Assembly (NCBI GenBank): GCA_020633125.1
Contig: JACKEH010000013.1
Span: 1-64,000 of the forward strand
Length of the DNA stretch: 64,000 nucleotides
Origin: Sandaracinus sp.
GTDB taxonomy: Bacteria; Myxococcota_A; Polyangia; Polyangiales; Houyiibacteriaceae
Direction: 5' to 3'
The notes under the pieces are model-generated. The model did no database searches. It was not told where the DNA came from and saw only the letters and a list, made by a program, of their open reading frames with translations. The position numbers and the translations under genes were made by a program. The number at the start of each line of letters is the position of its first letter. The first letter of the stretch is position 1. Shown here in pieces: positions 16,650-25,625 of the stretch.

Positions 16650-17921
16650 ATGAAGCACGCGGGAACGAAGCTCGGAGTGTGGGCGTGTCTGCTCTTCGCG
16701 ACGGCGAACGTGCGCGCGCAGGAGCCGGTCGACTTGCTTCATGCGGTGGGCACCGAGCTCGCGGTGTCTTCGGCGTACCGAAACCTCCGCCAGCAGGTCG
16801 AACGCCTGGTCGACGGCAACCCGGAGAGCGCGTGGAACTCGGCCACGGGCGATCTCACGGGTGCCTGGATCGAGGTGCGCCTGCCCGCCGACGCCGAGGT
16901 CACGGGCATCGGGCTCATCCCGGGGTTCGCGCGAATCAGCAACGGCAGCGACCTCTTCACGGGCAACCACCGGGTCGCGGAGATTCGGGTGTTGCGCGAG
17001 GGCACGGAGGTCGGTCGTTTCCCGGTTCCGAACGAACGACCCGAGCTCGTGACGATTCCGGTGCGAGGTCGCGGTGGCGTGTGGCGCATCGAGCTCACCG
17101 GCCTTCGTCCGGGCACGCGAAGCGATTGGCGTGAGGTCTGTGTTTCCGAGCTGCAGGTCCTCGGACGCGCGCCCTCGGTCGCGCCGGGCACACGAGTGCC
17201 TCGGGTGGCGATCGGCAGCTTGCCGGACGCTCCGACGGTCGCGCCGGTCGACGTCGCGGCGCTCGAACGGGCGCAACGACGGGACCTGACCTTCTTGGTG
17301 CGCGAGTGGCGCCTCTTGCAGGACGACTACTTTTCCTTCTCGCAGAACACCGGAGAGCCGGAGCCGGACGCCGACACGACGCGGGAAACCGAGCGTGCGC
17401 GTGGGGCGATCTTGCGGCGCATCACCGAGCTCGTGACCCCGGTCGATCCGGCCAAGGCCGACGCGATTCGCATGGCCGGCGCGACCCGACTGTCTGGGCC
17501 CGCGTGGCGTTGGGATTCGACCGCGCGCGCCGATCTCGCGGCCATCTCCAGCGCGCTCGACGCCGTGGCGGAGCGCATCGGCTCGGACGCCGCGCGCTGC
17601 CGCACCGCCCGCTCGCTCGCGGAGCTTCGTCTGGTCCGTGTGTCGCACCTCGCGCGCCTTGCCGCCTACTTCGACGAGATCGACGAGTCGTACGAGATGC
17701 ACACGGGCGGCGAGCCTTCGCGGGACGCCCGTCGCCGCAGTCGGAGCCTCGCGTCGGACTCCGAGGCCTTCGAAGCTCTCGCAGAAGAGTGGTCGCGCAA
17801 CTCGCGTGGGGTGACCACCCGTCTGCTACGCCGCGACCCGCCCACCGACGAGCGCGTCGCCGAGGATTGGCGCGCGTTGACGGCTTTGCTGCCGATCGCG
17901 CAGCGGACGTGCGGGTGGTGA
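16650..17921 (+). CDS. Secreted protein with F5/8-type discoidin-like domain
   Basis: 423 residues with a signal peptide (MKHAGTKLGVWACLLFATAN, cleavage near VRAQ). Residues 35-175 look like an F5/8 type C (discoidin) jelly-roll of the bacterial NADase-linked kind: SSAYRNLRQQVERLVDGNPE, ESAWNS, AWIEVRLPADAEVTGIGLIP, WREVCVSELQVLG. The rest (200-423) is charged and helical with no family recognised; it has a CRTARSLAELRL segment and a C-terminal CGW. Exported to the periplasm or outside; the discoidin part probably binds carbohydrate. GGGAG precedes the ATG. Monocistronic. Confidence 0.78.
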   Translation: MKHAGTKLGVWACLLFATANVRAQEPVDLLHAVGTELAVSSAYRNLRQQVERLVDGNPESAWNSATGDLTGAWIEVRLPADAEVTGIGLIPGFARISNGSDLFTGNHRVAEIRVLREGTEVGRFPVPNERPELVTIPVRGRGGVWRIELTGLRPGTRSDWREVCVSELQVLGRAPSVAPGTRVPRVAIGSLPDAPTVAPVDVAALERAQRRDLTFLVREWRLLQDDYFSFSQNTGEPEPDADTTRETERARGAILRRITELVTPVDPAKADAIRMAGATRLSGPAWRWDSTARADLAAISSALDAVAERIGSDAARCRTARSLAELRLVRVSHLARLAAYFDEIDESYEMHTGGEPSRDARRRSRSLASDSEAFEALAEEWSRNSRGVTTRLLRRDPPTDERVAEDWRALTALLPIAQRTCGW

Positions 17922-18079
17922 GCAGGCGGCCGACGACACGGACGCGCCGGCCGTGATTGCACGAAGGAACCTTCCCCACCGAGAGGACGCGTCACCCGTG
18001 GCGGGAGAGAAGGCGGTCGCCCCCACGAACGCGCAGCCGTGATCACGCGAAGGAGCGCGTTCACCGCCGAGAGCGCACG

Positions 18080-19966
18080 TCAGCGGCCGAGCTGCTGCAG
18101 CAGACGCATCGCGTCTTGCAACGCTTGGTCGCCGTCGACGTTCGGTTGTCCGGCCGGACCGCTCGGGCCGATGCCGGGCAAGCTCGGCAGCCCGCCGCCG
18201 CCGCCGTTGGTCAAACCACGCAGCATCTGCTCCATCATGCCGCCGAGGTTGTCGAGGCTGCCGTCCGGCATCCACTCGCCCAACATGCCGGCGAGGTCGG
18301 GGGGGCCGAGGTCTTCGTCGCCGTGCGACTCGTCGAGCCAGCGTCGCTCGAGCGCCCGCACGTCCTGTTCGTGGCGGCCCGTCGCCATCAGGTCGAAGAG
18401 CGCACGCGGCGGCGCCTCGCCGAAGCGGTGTCGGTCCACGTAGCTGCGCACGTGACGGAAGAAGCTCTCGTCGCCGACCTTCTCGCGCACCTTCTCGTAG
18501 GCGAACGCGCCCTTACCGTAGACGAGGCCCGCGTAGGCCATCTCGCTGCCGAAGGCCGCGACCGGTCGATCGACCGCGCCGTCGGCCGCGCCCGCGAGCC
18601 GCATCGTGTGGTAGTTCGCCGCGACCTGGCGGCGCGCTTCGCGTTGCGCGCGTTCTTCGCCGTAGCGATCGCGCACGTATTGAATCGAGCTGAACTGCGC
18701 GAGGCTCTCGTCGACGAAGGGATGGCGCCGCGCGTCGCTTCCGACGAGCCCGTGCCACCACTGGTGTGCGACCTCGTGCGCGACCACGAACTCGAGCATC
18801 GACTCGCGCATGCCGACTTGGCCCTGCCGACCGCCGGCGAGCATCGGACCGAGCGAGCCGAGGCCCATGCCGCCGCCGCTGCCGTAGAACATCTTCGCGA
18901 GTGTCACGAGCCCGCTGAACTCGACCCCGCCCGCGCCGCCGACCAGCGGTGCTTCGACCAGATCGAGGTCGCGGTAGGGGTAGCGCCCGAAGCGTCGCTC
19001 GAAGATACCGAGCGCCGCGGCCGCGTCGGCGAGCACACGCTCGGCGTCCGCGCGGTCTTCGGGCAGGTACCAGCTGCGCACCGTGACCGCGCCGACGCGC
19101 TGCTCGACCGCGTGAAAACGTGGGCTGACGACGAGCGCGAAGTTGCGCGAGAGCCCCGAGACGACCTCGACCTCGTGCTCGCCGGCCGCGCCGCCTTGGC
19201 CGAGGCGCGTCTCTTCGCGCACCACGGCGCCGCTCGCCGCGACGCGTGAGCCTTGGGCGCAGATCAGACGTGCGCGAAAATGCGCGATGCGACCCGCGCC
19301 GAGGTCACCCATCGTGCTGTCTTCGCGGGTGACCCACGCGTCGTCGCGACGAGGCGCGAGGGTCGCGTAGAAGTTTCCGAGGCTCGCGACGCCGTCGCTC
19401 TCGGCGAGCAGGCCGTAGTTGCCGTGAAGGCCCGAGCCCGCGGAGAGCCGCTGCATGCTCTCCATCGCCTGCGCCATCATCCCGGTGCGCGCCGGGTCGA
19501 GGTGCTCGAGGTTGCCCCGCAAACGAACCCGCAAACGCACGCGACCGTTGGGTGGCAACGGCGAGGCGAAACGGAAGAGGATCGCGCTCCGACCGTCGTG
19601 ATCGACCTGGCAGCTCGTGCCCACACACTCGGCGCTCTCGAGCGTCACCGGCGGCGTCTGCGCGACGTCGTTCGCGTGCACGCGAAGCACGACGTCGGGA
19701 AGACCCGCGCCGAGCGTGTTCGTGAAGTACACGTCTTCGTCGAGCACGAAGGTGCGCTGGTCGTCCGCGAGCCGAACGTTCAGGTCGTAGAAGGGCAGCG
19801 CCTCGAGCGGCCCCACGCGGCGGCGCGCCTCCCGCGCGTCTTCCCGCGAGAGGTTCGCGAGCAAAGGCGCGGGGTCGTACCAAGCGACCTGCGCGTCGGC
19901 GGTCTCGTCGCACGCGCTCGCGAACGCGGCGAGAGGAAGCAGCGAGACGACGAGGAGAAGGCGCAT
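18080..19966 (-). CDS. M1-family (aminopeptidase N-like) metallopeptidase lipoprotein
   Basis: 628 residues with lipoprotein signal (MRLLLVVSLLPLAAFASAC, Cys19). The zinc site H397-E-V-A-H401 with Glu420 (HExxH-x18-E) is the gluzincin M1 signature; it sits in VVAHEVAHQWWHGLVGSD. The N-terminal beta domain (residues 60-260) and the YPYRDLDLVEAPLVGGAGGV segment, equivalent to the GAMEN region but altered, precede it. Tyr435-region IQYVRDRYG follows. The C-terminal 60 residues are Gly/Met-rich. It is predicted to cleave N-terminal residues from peptides at the outer membrane. TAGGCT ends 8 nt before the ATG. It reads alone. Confidence 0.9.
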   Translation of the reverse strand: MRLLLVVSLLPLAAFASACDETADAQVAWYDPAPLLANLSREDAREARRRVGPLEALPFYDLNVRLADDQRTFVLDEDVYFTNTLGAGLPDVVLRVHANDVAQTPPVTLESAECVGTSCQVDHDGRSAILFRFASPLPPNGRVRLRVRLRGNLEHLDPARTGMMAQAMESMQRLSAGSGLHGNYGLLAESDGVASLGNFYATLAPRRDDAWVTREDSTMGDLGAGRIAHFRARLICAQGSRVAASGAVVREETRLGQGGAAGEHEVEVVSGLSRNFALVVSPRFHAVEQRVGAVTVRSWYLPEDRADAERVLADAAAALGIFERRFGRYPYRDLDLVEAPLVGGAGGVEFSGLVTLAKMFYGSGGGMGLGSLGPMLAGGRQGQVGMRESMLEFVVAHEVAHQWWHGLVGSDARRHPFVDESLAQFSSIQYVRDRYGEERAQREARRQVAANYHTMRLAGAADGAVDRPVAAFGSEMAYAGLVYGKGAFAYEKVREKVGDESFFRHVRSYVDRHRFGEAPPRALFDLMATGRHEQDVRALERRWLDESHGDEDLGPPDLAGMLGEWMPDGSLDNLGGMMEQMLRGLTNGGGGGLPSLPGIGPSGPAGQPNVDGDQALQDAMRLLQQLGR

Positions 19967-19974
19967 CGAGCGAA

Positions 19975-19980
19975 AGCCTA
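19975..19980 (-). promoter_or_regulatory. -10 box TAGGCT
   Basis: Minus-strand TAGGCT, 8 nt before the ATG of the M1 peptidase gene; part of the leaderless pattern. Confidence 0.4.
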
Positions 19981-20027
19981 CCGCGATCGCTTCCGCGCGG
20001 CACCGAGCCTGCGAGGACGCGAGGAGC

Positions 20028-20825
20028 TCAGCGGCGGCAGGCGGCGGCGAGCGAGCTCACCAACGCGTGCACCGCGGCGGTCGCACCTTCGACGTCCGAA
20101 GCGCTCGCGATGGCGCGCACGATGGCGCTGCCGACGACGACTCCGTCCGCCTTCGCGGCCACGACACGTGCGTCGTCGGCGGTCGCGATGCCGAAGCCCA
20201 CCGCCACCGGCGCGTCGATCTTCGTCCGAAGCTCGGCCGCGCGTTCGGCGGCCTCGTCGAGCACCGCGTCCTTCGAGCCCGTCACGCCGGTCATCGAGAC
20301 GTAGTAGACGAAGCCGCTCGCGAGCGCGGCGGCCTGCACGACACGCGAGTCGGTGCTGGTCGGCGCGACGAGCGGGACGTACCCCAGGCCCGCCTCGCGA
20401 ATCGGCGCGACCAAGGGGTCGGCTTCTTCGGGCGGAAGGTCGACGACGAGGAACCCGTCGACGCCCGCGGCCTTCGCGTCGGCGACGAGCTTCGCCTCGC
20501 CGTAGTGAAGGATGGGGTTGTAGTAACCGAAGAGCAGGATCGGCACCGCGCTGCGCTCGCGGACGCGACGCACCACGTCGAGCACGCCGCGCATCGTGGT
20601 GCCGCGCGCGAGCGAACGCTCCGAGGCTTGCTGAATCGCGAGGCCGTCGGCGGTCGGATCCGAGAAGGGCACCCCGAGCTCGATGACGTCCGCGCCCGCT
20701 TCGGCAGCGGCGACGACGAGCTCGACGGTCGCGTCCAGCGAGGGGTCTCCCGCGCAGAGGTAGATGACGAGCGCCGCGCGATGGTCGTCGGCGGCGGTGG
20801 CGAAGGCTTCCGCGATGCGTCCCAT
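20028..20825 (-). CDS. trpA: Tryptophan synthase alpha subunit
   Basis: 265 residues from the ATG at 20825 (MGRIAEAFATAADDHRAALV); a longer frame upstream belongs to a shadow of trpB. The TIM barrel carries the catalytic Glu49 (VIELGVPFSDP) and Asp60 (DPTADG), at the same numbers as the E. coli enzyme, and the substrate loop SMTGVTGSKDA. It cleaves indole-3-glycerol phosphate and passes indole to TrpB. Located 23 bp after trpB in the same transcript. The other trp genes are not in view. Confidence 0.96.
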   Translation of the reverse strand: MGRIAEAFATAADDHRAALVIYLCAGDPSLDATVELVVAAAEAGADVIELGVPFSDPTADGLAIQQASERSLARGTTMRGVLDVVRRVRERSAVPILLFGYYNPILHYGEAKLVADAKAAGVDGFLVVDLPPEEADPLVAPIREAGLGYVPLVAPTSTDSRVVQAAALASGFVYYVSMTGVTGSKDAVLDEAAERAAELRTKIDAPVAVGFGIATADDARVVAAKADGVVVGSAIVRAIASASDVEGATAAVHALVSSLAAACRR

Positions 20826-20848
20826 GTCGATTCTGCTTCGGTGCTCGT

Positions 20849-22069
20849 TCAGTGGGTCTTCGCGGCGCGCTCGGCGAGCACGCTCTGAACGGTCTCGAGG
20901 TCCTTGTCGCCGCGACCGGAGAGGCAGACGACGATCGAGACGCCCTCGCCTTCCTTCGCGACGATCTTCGGGAGCGCGCCGATGGCGTGGCTCGTCTCGA
21001 GCGCCGGAAGGATGCCTTCGAGTCGCGTGAGCTGCTGGAAGCCCGCGAGCGCTTCGTCGTCGGTCACCGCGACGTAGGTGGCGCGGCCCGTGTCCTTGAG
21101 GTGCGAGTGCTCCGGTCCGACGCCCGGGTAGTCGAGGCCGGCGCTGATCGAATGCGCCTCGGCGACCTGTCCGTCGTCGGTCTGCAAGAGGTAGCTCTTG
21201 GCGCCGTGAAGCACGCCGACCGAGCCCGCGGTGAGCGGCGCGGCGTGTTTGCCGTGAAGGCCCTCGCCCGCGGCTTCGACGCCGACGAGCTTCACGTCGC
21301 GGTCCTCGAGGAAGCCGGCGAACGCGCCGATCGCGTTGCTGCCGCCGCCGACGCAGGCGACGACGACGTCGGGCAGCCGACCCTTCTGACGAAGCATCTG
21401 CGCGCGCGCCTCGCGGCCGATGACCGACTGCAGCTCGCGCACGATCAGCGGGTACGGGTGCGGACCGGCGGCGGAGCCGACGCAATAGTAGGTGTCCTCG
21501 ACGTTCGTGACCCAATCACGAAGCGCCTCGTTCATCGCGTCCTTGAGGGTGCGCGAGCCGCTCTGCACGGCGTGCACCTTCGCGCCCAGCAGCTCCATGC
21601 GGCGCACGTTCGGCGCCTGACGGCGCACGTCCTCGGCGCCCATGAAGACCTCGCACGGCAGACCGAAGAGCGCGCAGGCGGTCGCGGTCGCGACGCCGTG
21701 CTGGCCCGCGCCGGTCTCCGCGATCACACGCGTCTTGCCCATACGCTTGGCGAGCAAGACCTGACCCACGGTGTTGTTCACCTTGTGGGCGCCGGTGTGC
21801 GCGAGGTCCTCACGCTTGAGCCAGACGTCGGCGCCCACCTCTCCGGAGAGACGGCGCGCGTGGTAGAGCGGGGTCTCGCGGCCGACGTAGTCGCGCAGGA
21901 GCCCGTCGAGCTCGTTGCGAAAGTCGGCGTCCGCCCAGGCCGCGAGGAACGCCTTGGTGAGCTCGTCCAAGGCGGGCATCAACGTCTCGGCGACGAAGCG
22001 CCCACCGAACTTGCCGAAGCGACCCGAGACGGGGTCGAAATCCGGCGGCAGATCCAGCGTGGCTCGCAT
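20849..22069 (-). CDS. trpB: Tryptophan synthase beta subunit
   Basis: 406 residues, normal length for TrpB1. The PLP lysine is Lys96 in [13 protein letters not shown]; the phosphate loop [10 protein letters not shown], the [10 protein letters not shown] segment with the catalytic Glu (AETGAGQHG), and the C-terminal CLSGRGDKD are all present. It condenses indole with serine. First gene of a trpB-trpA unit. A TAACCC box lies 6 nt before the ATG, a weaker form of the -10 box seen elsewhere. Unregulated leader: no trp leader peptide or T-box is visible in the 162 bp shared with the divergent XRE gene. Confidence 0.97.
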   Translation of the reverse strand: MRATLDLPPDFDPVSGRFGKFGGRFVAETLMPALDELTKAFLAAWADADFRNELDGLLRDYVGRETPLYHARRLSGEVGADVWLKREDLAHTGAHKVNNTVGQVLLAKRMGKTRVIAETGAGQHGVATATACALFGLPCEVFMGAEDVRRQAPNVRRMELLGAKVHAVQSGSRTLKDAMNEALRDWVTNVEDTYYCVGSAAGPHPYPLIVRELQSVIGREARAQMLRQKGRLPDVVVACVGGGSNAIGAFAGFLEDRDVKLVGVEAAGEGLHGKHAAPLTAGSVGVLHGAKSYLLQTDDGQVAEAHSISAGLDYPGVGPEHSHLKDTGRATYVAVTDDEALAGFQQLTRLEGILPALETSHAIGALPKIVAKEGEGVSIVVCLSGRGDKDLETVQSVLAERAAKTH

Positions 22070-22192
22070 GGGCGAGGGTTAGCGCCGTTCGAGGTGTGAG
22101 GAAAGGCGCGGCGTAACGACCCACCCCCCTGGCGGGCCTGGCGTCGGTCGCGGCCTCGATCAGGCGAAGACGGCACGAGATCACGGTGACGT

Positions 22193-22221
22193 TTGACGCT
22201 TGTGCGCGTCGGTGCCAGATA
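22193..22221 (+). promoter_or_regulatory. Sigma-70-like promoter, TTGACG-17-CAGATA
   Basis: -35 TTGACG at 22193-22198, 17-nt spacer, -10 CAGATA at 22216-22221. The start codon at 22232 is 10 nt further on, so the transcript would have only a few bases of leader. One of the best two-box promoters in the window. Confidence 0.6.
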
Positions 22222-22231
22222 GCAGCCGCCC

Positions 22232-22570
22232 ATGGAGCTCACGCGCATTCTCGCGACGAACCTCCGCGTGCTCCGCGAGCTACGCGGTCGTCTCGGTCAG
22301 CTCGAGCTGGCTCAGAAGATCGGCGTCTCGCGCCGCACCATCGCTCGGCTGGAGAACGCCGAGGTCGCCGATCCCGGCGTCGAGCAGCTTCGTAGCCTCG
22401 CGCACGCCCTTCGCGTGCCCCTCGATCTTTTGATCTCGCGCCGCCTCGTCACGGTGTCGATCCCGGTGCCTCACGACGTGCGCGACCGGCTCGACGGCGA
22501 CGAAGGCCCGGCCTTGCTGGCGAAGATCATCCAGCTCGTCGACGACGTGCCGCGTCCCGACAAGCGCTGA
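22232..22570 (+). CDS. XRE-family transcriptional regulator
   Basis: 112 residues. Residues 6-63 are a Cro/C1-type helix-turn-helix: LATNLRVLRELRGRLGQLEL, AQKIGVSRRTIARLENAEV, VEQLRSLAHALRVPLDLLIS. A conserved-looking C-terminal segment (TVSIPVPHDVRDRLDGDEGP) follows, with no known ligand domain. It binds DNA in the cytoplasm. It is read from a near-leaderless promoter divergent from trpB and is followed 56 bp later by dciA. Its target may be its own promoter or trpBA; this is positional inference only. Confidence 0.88.
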   Translation: MELTRILATNLRVLRELRGRLGQLELAQKIGVSRRTIARLENAEVADPGVEQLRSLAHALRVPLDLLISRRLVTVSIPVPHDVRDRLDGDEGPALLAKIIQLVDDVPRPDKR

Positions 22571-22612
22571 CGCGCCCCTCCCGCTCGGCGAGCGAAGCGA
22601 ACGAAACCCCGC

Positions 22613-22618
22613 TACGCT
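22613..22618 (+). promoter_or_regulatory. -10 box TACGCT
   Basis: TACGCT, 8 nt before the GTG at 22627 of the dciA-like gene; no Shine-Dalgarno is visible in the gap, consistent with leaderless expression. Confidence 0.4.
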
Positions 22619-22626
22619 GAGCGCCC

Positions 22627-23121
22627 GTGCCGCGCATTCGACGACGTCGCAAGAGCCAGCTCCTCGGCATCGCCGAGCTGATTCGGCGCGTGCATCCGGC
22701 ACCGGAGCAGGTCGACGAGGCACGCGTCTTCGGCTTCTGGCTGAGCGCGCTGCCGGAGAAGATCGTCATGCGGGCGCGGCCGACGCGCTTGATGCACGGC
22801 ATCTTGCACGTGAACGTGAGCTCGAGCGCGTGGGCGCAGGAGCTGCACCACATGCACGACGACTTGCTCGAGCGCCTGCGTGCCCATGCGCCGCACGCGC
22901 GCCTTCACGCGATTCGTTTTCGGGTCGGCCCCCTGCCCGAGCTGCCGACGTTCTATCGGCCGAAGCCTCCGAAACCTCGCGCGGTGGCCATCGCGCGTCT
23001 GCCCGAAGAGCTCGGCCGCGCGCTCGCGAACGTGCACGACGACGCGCTTCGCCAGAAGATCGCGGCCGCAGCTTCGATGTCGCTGCGCGAAGAGCCCGAC
23101 GTCCGCGTGCGAAAGCGCTGA
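22627..23121 (+). CDS. dciA: DciA-like (DUF721) protein
   Basis: 164 residues from a GTG. Residues 45-100 carry the DUF721 core: FWLSALPEKIVMRARPTRLM, then HGILHVNVSSSAWAQELHHM and DDLLERLRAH. This family includes DciA, which loads the replicative helicase DnaB onto DNA in bacteria without DnaC. The basic N-terminus (PRIRRRRKSQLL) and the Arg-rich C-terminus fit a DNA-associated protein. The C-terminal half (KPPKPRAVAIARLPEEL to the end) is a second helical region. Placed after the XRE gene and before a GH92 gene, with no replication gene nearby. Confidence 0.75.
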   Translation: MPRIRRRRKSQLLGIAELIRRVHPAPEQVDEARVFGFWLSALPEKIVMRARPTRLMHGILHVNVSSSAWAQELHHMHDDLLERLRAHAPHARLHAIRFRVGPLPELPTFYRPKPPKPRAVAIARLPEELGRALANVHDDALRQKIAAAASMSLREEPDVRVRKR

Positions 23122-23197
23122 AAAGCGGGTCTCGTCGGTGGCCGTCGCGCGCACGAGGTGACAGCCCCGCCGCTCGCGGCCGGCTCGAAGCGCTGGG

Positions 23198-23203
23198 CAT
23201 ACT
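23198..23203 (+). promoter_or_regulatory. -10-like box CATACT
   Basis: CATACT ends 6 nt before the GTG of the GH92 gene, same placement as the TAnnnT boxes elsewhere. Confidence 0.35.
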
Positions 23204-23209
23204 CGCGCG

Positions 23210-25534
23210 GTGACCCGGCGCATTCTCTTGTCCTTGGCGTGTTTGGCGATCGCGTGCGGCGACGACGACACGAGCCCGATCGACGGCGGCGCGAGCGATT
23301 CCGAGCCGCCCTTCTTCGACGCCGGCGAAAGTGACGCCGGACGCGACGCCGGTCCCCCACCGGCTCCGAGCCAGCCGGCGACCGCACCTTTCGTGCAATG
23401 GGTCGATCCCTTGATCGGCACCGGTGGCTTGGGCTTCGGCGTCGGCAGCGTCTCGCCCGCACCGCAGACGCCCTTCGGGTTCGCGCGCCCCGCGCCGGAC
23501 ACCACGCAGCCAGACGGTGCGCCGGGCTTCAACCATTGCGCGGGCTACTACCACCCCGACACGTTGATCGACGGCTTCAGTCAGGTGCGCGCGCACGGCA
23601 TGGGCATCGCCGAATACGGCTTCGTCGCGTTGATGCCGACCGACGGAATGACCGCCGCGAAGACGAACGACGTCGGATACCGCCGCGGCTTCTCGCACGA
23701 CGACGAGACCTCTGCCGTCGGCTACTACTCCGTCACCCTCGACGACGGGATTCGCGCCGAGCTCACGGCGAGCGACCACGTCGCCTTTCATCGCTACACC
23801 TTCCCGAGCGAGGCCGACGCGACCGTCATCGTCGACTTGGGCCACCACCTCGGCGACGTGGAGATTCAAGAAGCGGACGTCCACGTGGACGCGGAGGCGC
23901 GTGAGGTCTGGGGCTCGGTGCTCGGCGGTGGCGGCTACGCGCGACGCCGCGGCGGAGTCCGGGTGTACTTCGTGGCGCGCTTCGACCGCGACTTCGCCGC
24001 GCACGGCGTCTTCGCCGACGGCACGCTCGCCGAAGGGGAGAACGAGCGCACTGGCAGCACGGCGGGTGCGTGGGTGCGTTTCGAAGGCGACGCGGCCGAG
24101 GTGGCGGTGGGCCTCTCGTTCACCGACCTCGAAGGCGCCCGCACCAACCTCGACGCGCAGCTCGCGCCCTTCGACGAGGTGCGTGCCGCCACCGAGGCGC
24201 GCTGGGAGGCGCTGCTCTCGCGCGTGCGGGTGAGCGCGCGTGGCGACGAGGAGCTGCGCGTCTTCTACTCGTCGCTCTACCGCTCGCTCCTCATGCCGAC
24301 GCTGGCGATGGACGTCGACGGGCGCTACCGCGGCCTCGACCACGAGGTGCACCAGATTCCGCTCGTCGAAGGGACGCCTTCGTTCCGTTACTCCACCGAC
24401 CACTCGCTCTGGGACACCTACCGCACGCAGATCCCGCTGCTCTCGTGGCTCTACCCCGAGCTGCAGCGCGACATGGTGCTCTCGCTCCTGCAAATGGCGA
24501 CGGACGGCGGCTACTTGCCGCGTTGGCCGCTCGGCACGAACTACACCGGCGGCATGGTCGGTGACGGCGCCGCGCTGCAGCTCGCAGACGCCGCCATCAA
24601 GGGTGTCGAAGGTGTCGATTGGGACGAAGCGCTTCGCCTCGCGCGCATCACCGCGGACGCGCCCACGCCCGTCGGCGCCGTGTTCGGCGGACGTGCCGGC
24701 ATCGAGCCCTTCATGGAGCGCGGCTGGGTCGGCATCGAAGAAGCGAGCTCGAGCGCGAGTTGGACGCTCGAGGTGGCCTACGCCGACTACGCGATGGCGC
24801 GCCTCGCGGAACACCGCGGCGAAACGACGCTCGCCGAGGGCTACGACGAGCGCGCGGGGAACTGGCGAAACCTCTGGGATCCGGCGAGCGAGTTCCTCGT
24901 GGGTCGCCATGCGGACGGCCGCTTCGCGCCGACCAGCGAGAACATGTGGGAGGACTACTACGCCGAAGGAAACTCGTGGCAGTACCTCTTCTTCGTGCCG
25001 CACGACCTCGAAGGCCTCGCGACGCAGATGGGCGGCAACGAGGTCTTCTTGCAGCGCCTCGAACGCTTCTTCACGGAGTCGACCCGCGACACCTCGGTGC
25101 TCTTTCCGAACCGGTGGTATTGGCACGGCAACGAGCCGGACATTCACGCGCCCTTCGCGTTCGCCGCGGTGGGCGCGCCCGAGGGCACGTGGCGTTGGTC
25201 GCGTTGGGTCGCGCGCACCTATTACGACGCGACGCCGAACGGCCTGCCGGGCAACGACGACGCAGGCACGTTGAGCGCGTGGTACGTCTTCGCCGCGCTC
25301 GGCGTGTACCCGATCACCGCGATGGATCGCTACGTCGTGGCCGCGCCGCTCGTGACACACGCCGACGTGGATCTGCCGGGCGGCGGCACGTTGGTGATCG
25401 ACGCGCCCGAGAGCAGCGACCGCGCGTGGCGCGTCGACGCCGTGCGCTGGAACGACGCGCCCTACCCCTCGACGTGGATCGAGCATGCGTCGCTCGCCGA
25501 AGGCGGCACGCTCACGTTCGACATGGTCGAGTGA
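23210..25534 (+). CDS. GH92-family alpha-mannosidase lipoprotein
   Basis: 774 residues from a GTG giving MTRRILLSLACLAIACGDDD, a lipoprotein signal (lipobox AIAC; the Asp-rich +2 region is common in this genome). After an Asp/Pro-rich linker, residues 65-770 match GH92, calcium-dependent exo-alpha-mannosidases: VDPLIGTGG, NHCAGYYHPDTLIDGFSQVR with the typical SQVRAHGMG, YSTDHSLWDTYRTQIPLL, ENMWEDYYAEGNSWQY, and GLPGNDDAGTLSAWYVFAAL with the catalytic acidic residues. It should trim mannose from glycans at the cell surface. Length is usual for the family. No partner glycosidase is adjacent; the gene is single and convergent with the carboxylase operon. Confidence 0.94.
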   Translation: MTRRILLSLACLAIACGDDDTSPIDGGASDSEPPFFDAGESDAGRDAGPPPAPSQPATAPFVQWVDPLIGTGGLGFGVGSVSPAPQTPFGFARPAPDTTQPDGAPGFNHCAGYYHPDTLIDGFSQVRAHGMGIAEYGFVALMPTDGMTAAKTNDVGYRRGFSHDDETSAVGYYSVTLDDGIRAELTASDHVAFHRYTFPSEADATVIVDLGHHLGDVEIQEADVHVDAEAREVWGSVLGGGGYARRRGGVRVYFVARFDRDFAAHGVFADGTLAEGENERTGSTAGAWVRFEGDAAEVAVGLSFTDLEGARTNLDAQLAPFDEVRAATEARWEALLSRVRVSARGDEELRVFYSSLYRSLLMPTLAMDVDGRYRGLDHEVHQIPLVEGTPSFRYSTDHSLWDTYRTQIPLLSWLYPELQRDMVLSLLQMATDGGYLPRWPLGTNYTGGMVGDGAALQLADAAIKGVEGVDWDEALRLARITADAPTPVGAVFGGRAGIEPFMERGWVGIEEASSSASWTLEVAYADYAMARLAEHRGETTLAEGYDERAGNWRNLWDPASEFLVGRHADGRFAPTSENMWEDYYAEGNSWQYLFFVPHDLEGLATQMGGNEVFLQRLERFFTESTRDTSVLFPNRWYWHGNEPDIHAPFAFAAVGAPEGTWRWSRWVARTYYDATPNGLPGNDDAGTLSAWYVFAALGVYPITAMDRYVVAAPLVTHADVDLPGGGTLVIDAPESSDRAWRVDAVRWNDAPYPSTWIEHASLAEGGTLTFDMVE

Positions 25535-25564
25535 AGGGCGCCTCGAGAAGACCCCGAAACGCAC

Positions 25565-25594
25565 GAAGGCTGCCCGGACAACCGAGCAGCCTTC
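25565..25594. terminator. Hairpin between GH92 and carboxylase genes
   Basis: GAAGGCTGC (25565-25573) pairs perfectly with GCAGCCTTC (25586-25594), loop 12 nt, midway between convergent stop codons. A second outer pairing of GGGCGCC (25536-25542) with GGGCGCC-like bases near 25604-25611 is possible. Little T-tract; likely bidirectional. Confidence 0.55.
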
Positions 25595-25625
25595 CCGCGT
25601 GTCGGGGCGCCTTCTAGCGCGCGAC

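Noticed and set aside
17951..18081. Imperfect 45-bp direct repeat (GCCGTGAT..CACG..GAAGGA) between two convergent genes
   Set aside because: Too many mismatches to call it a repeat element; noted only as a possible terminator region.
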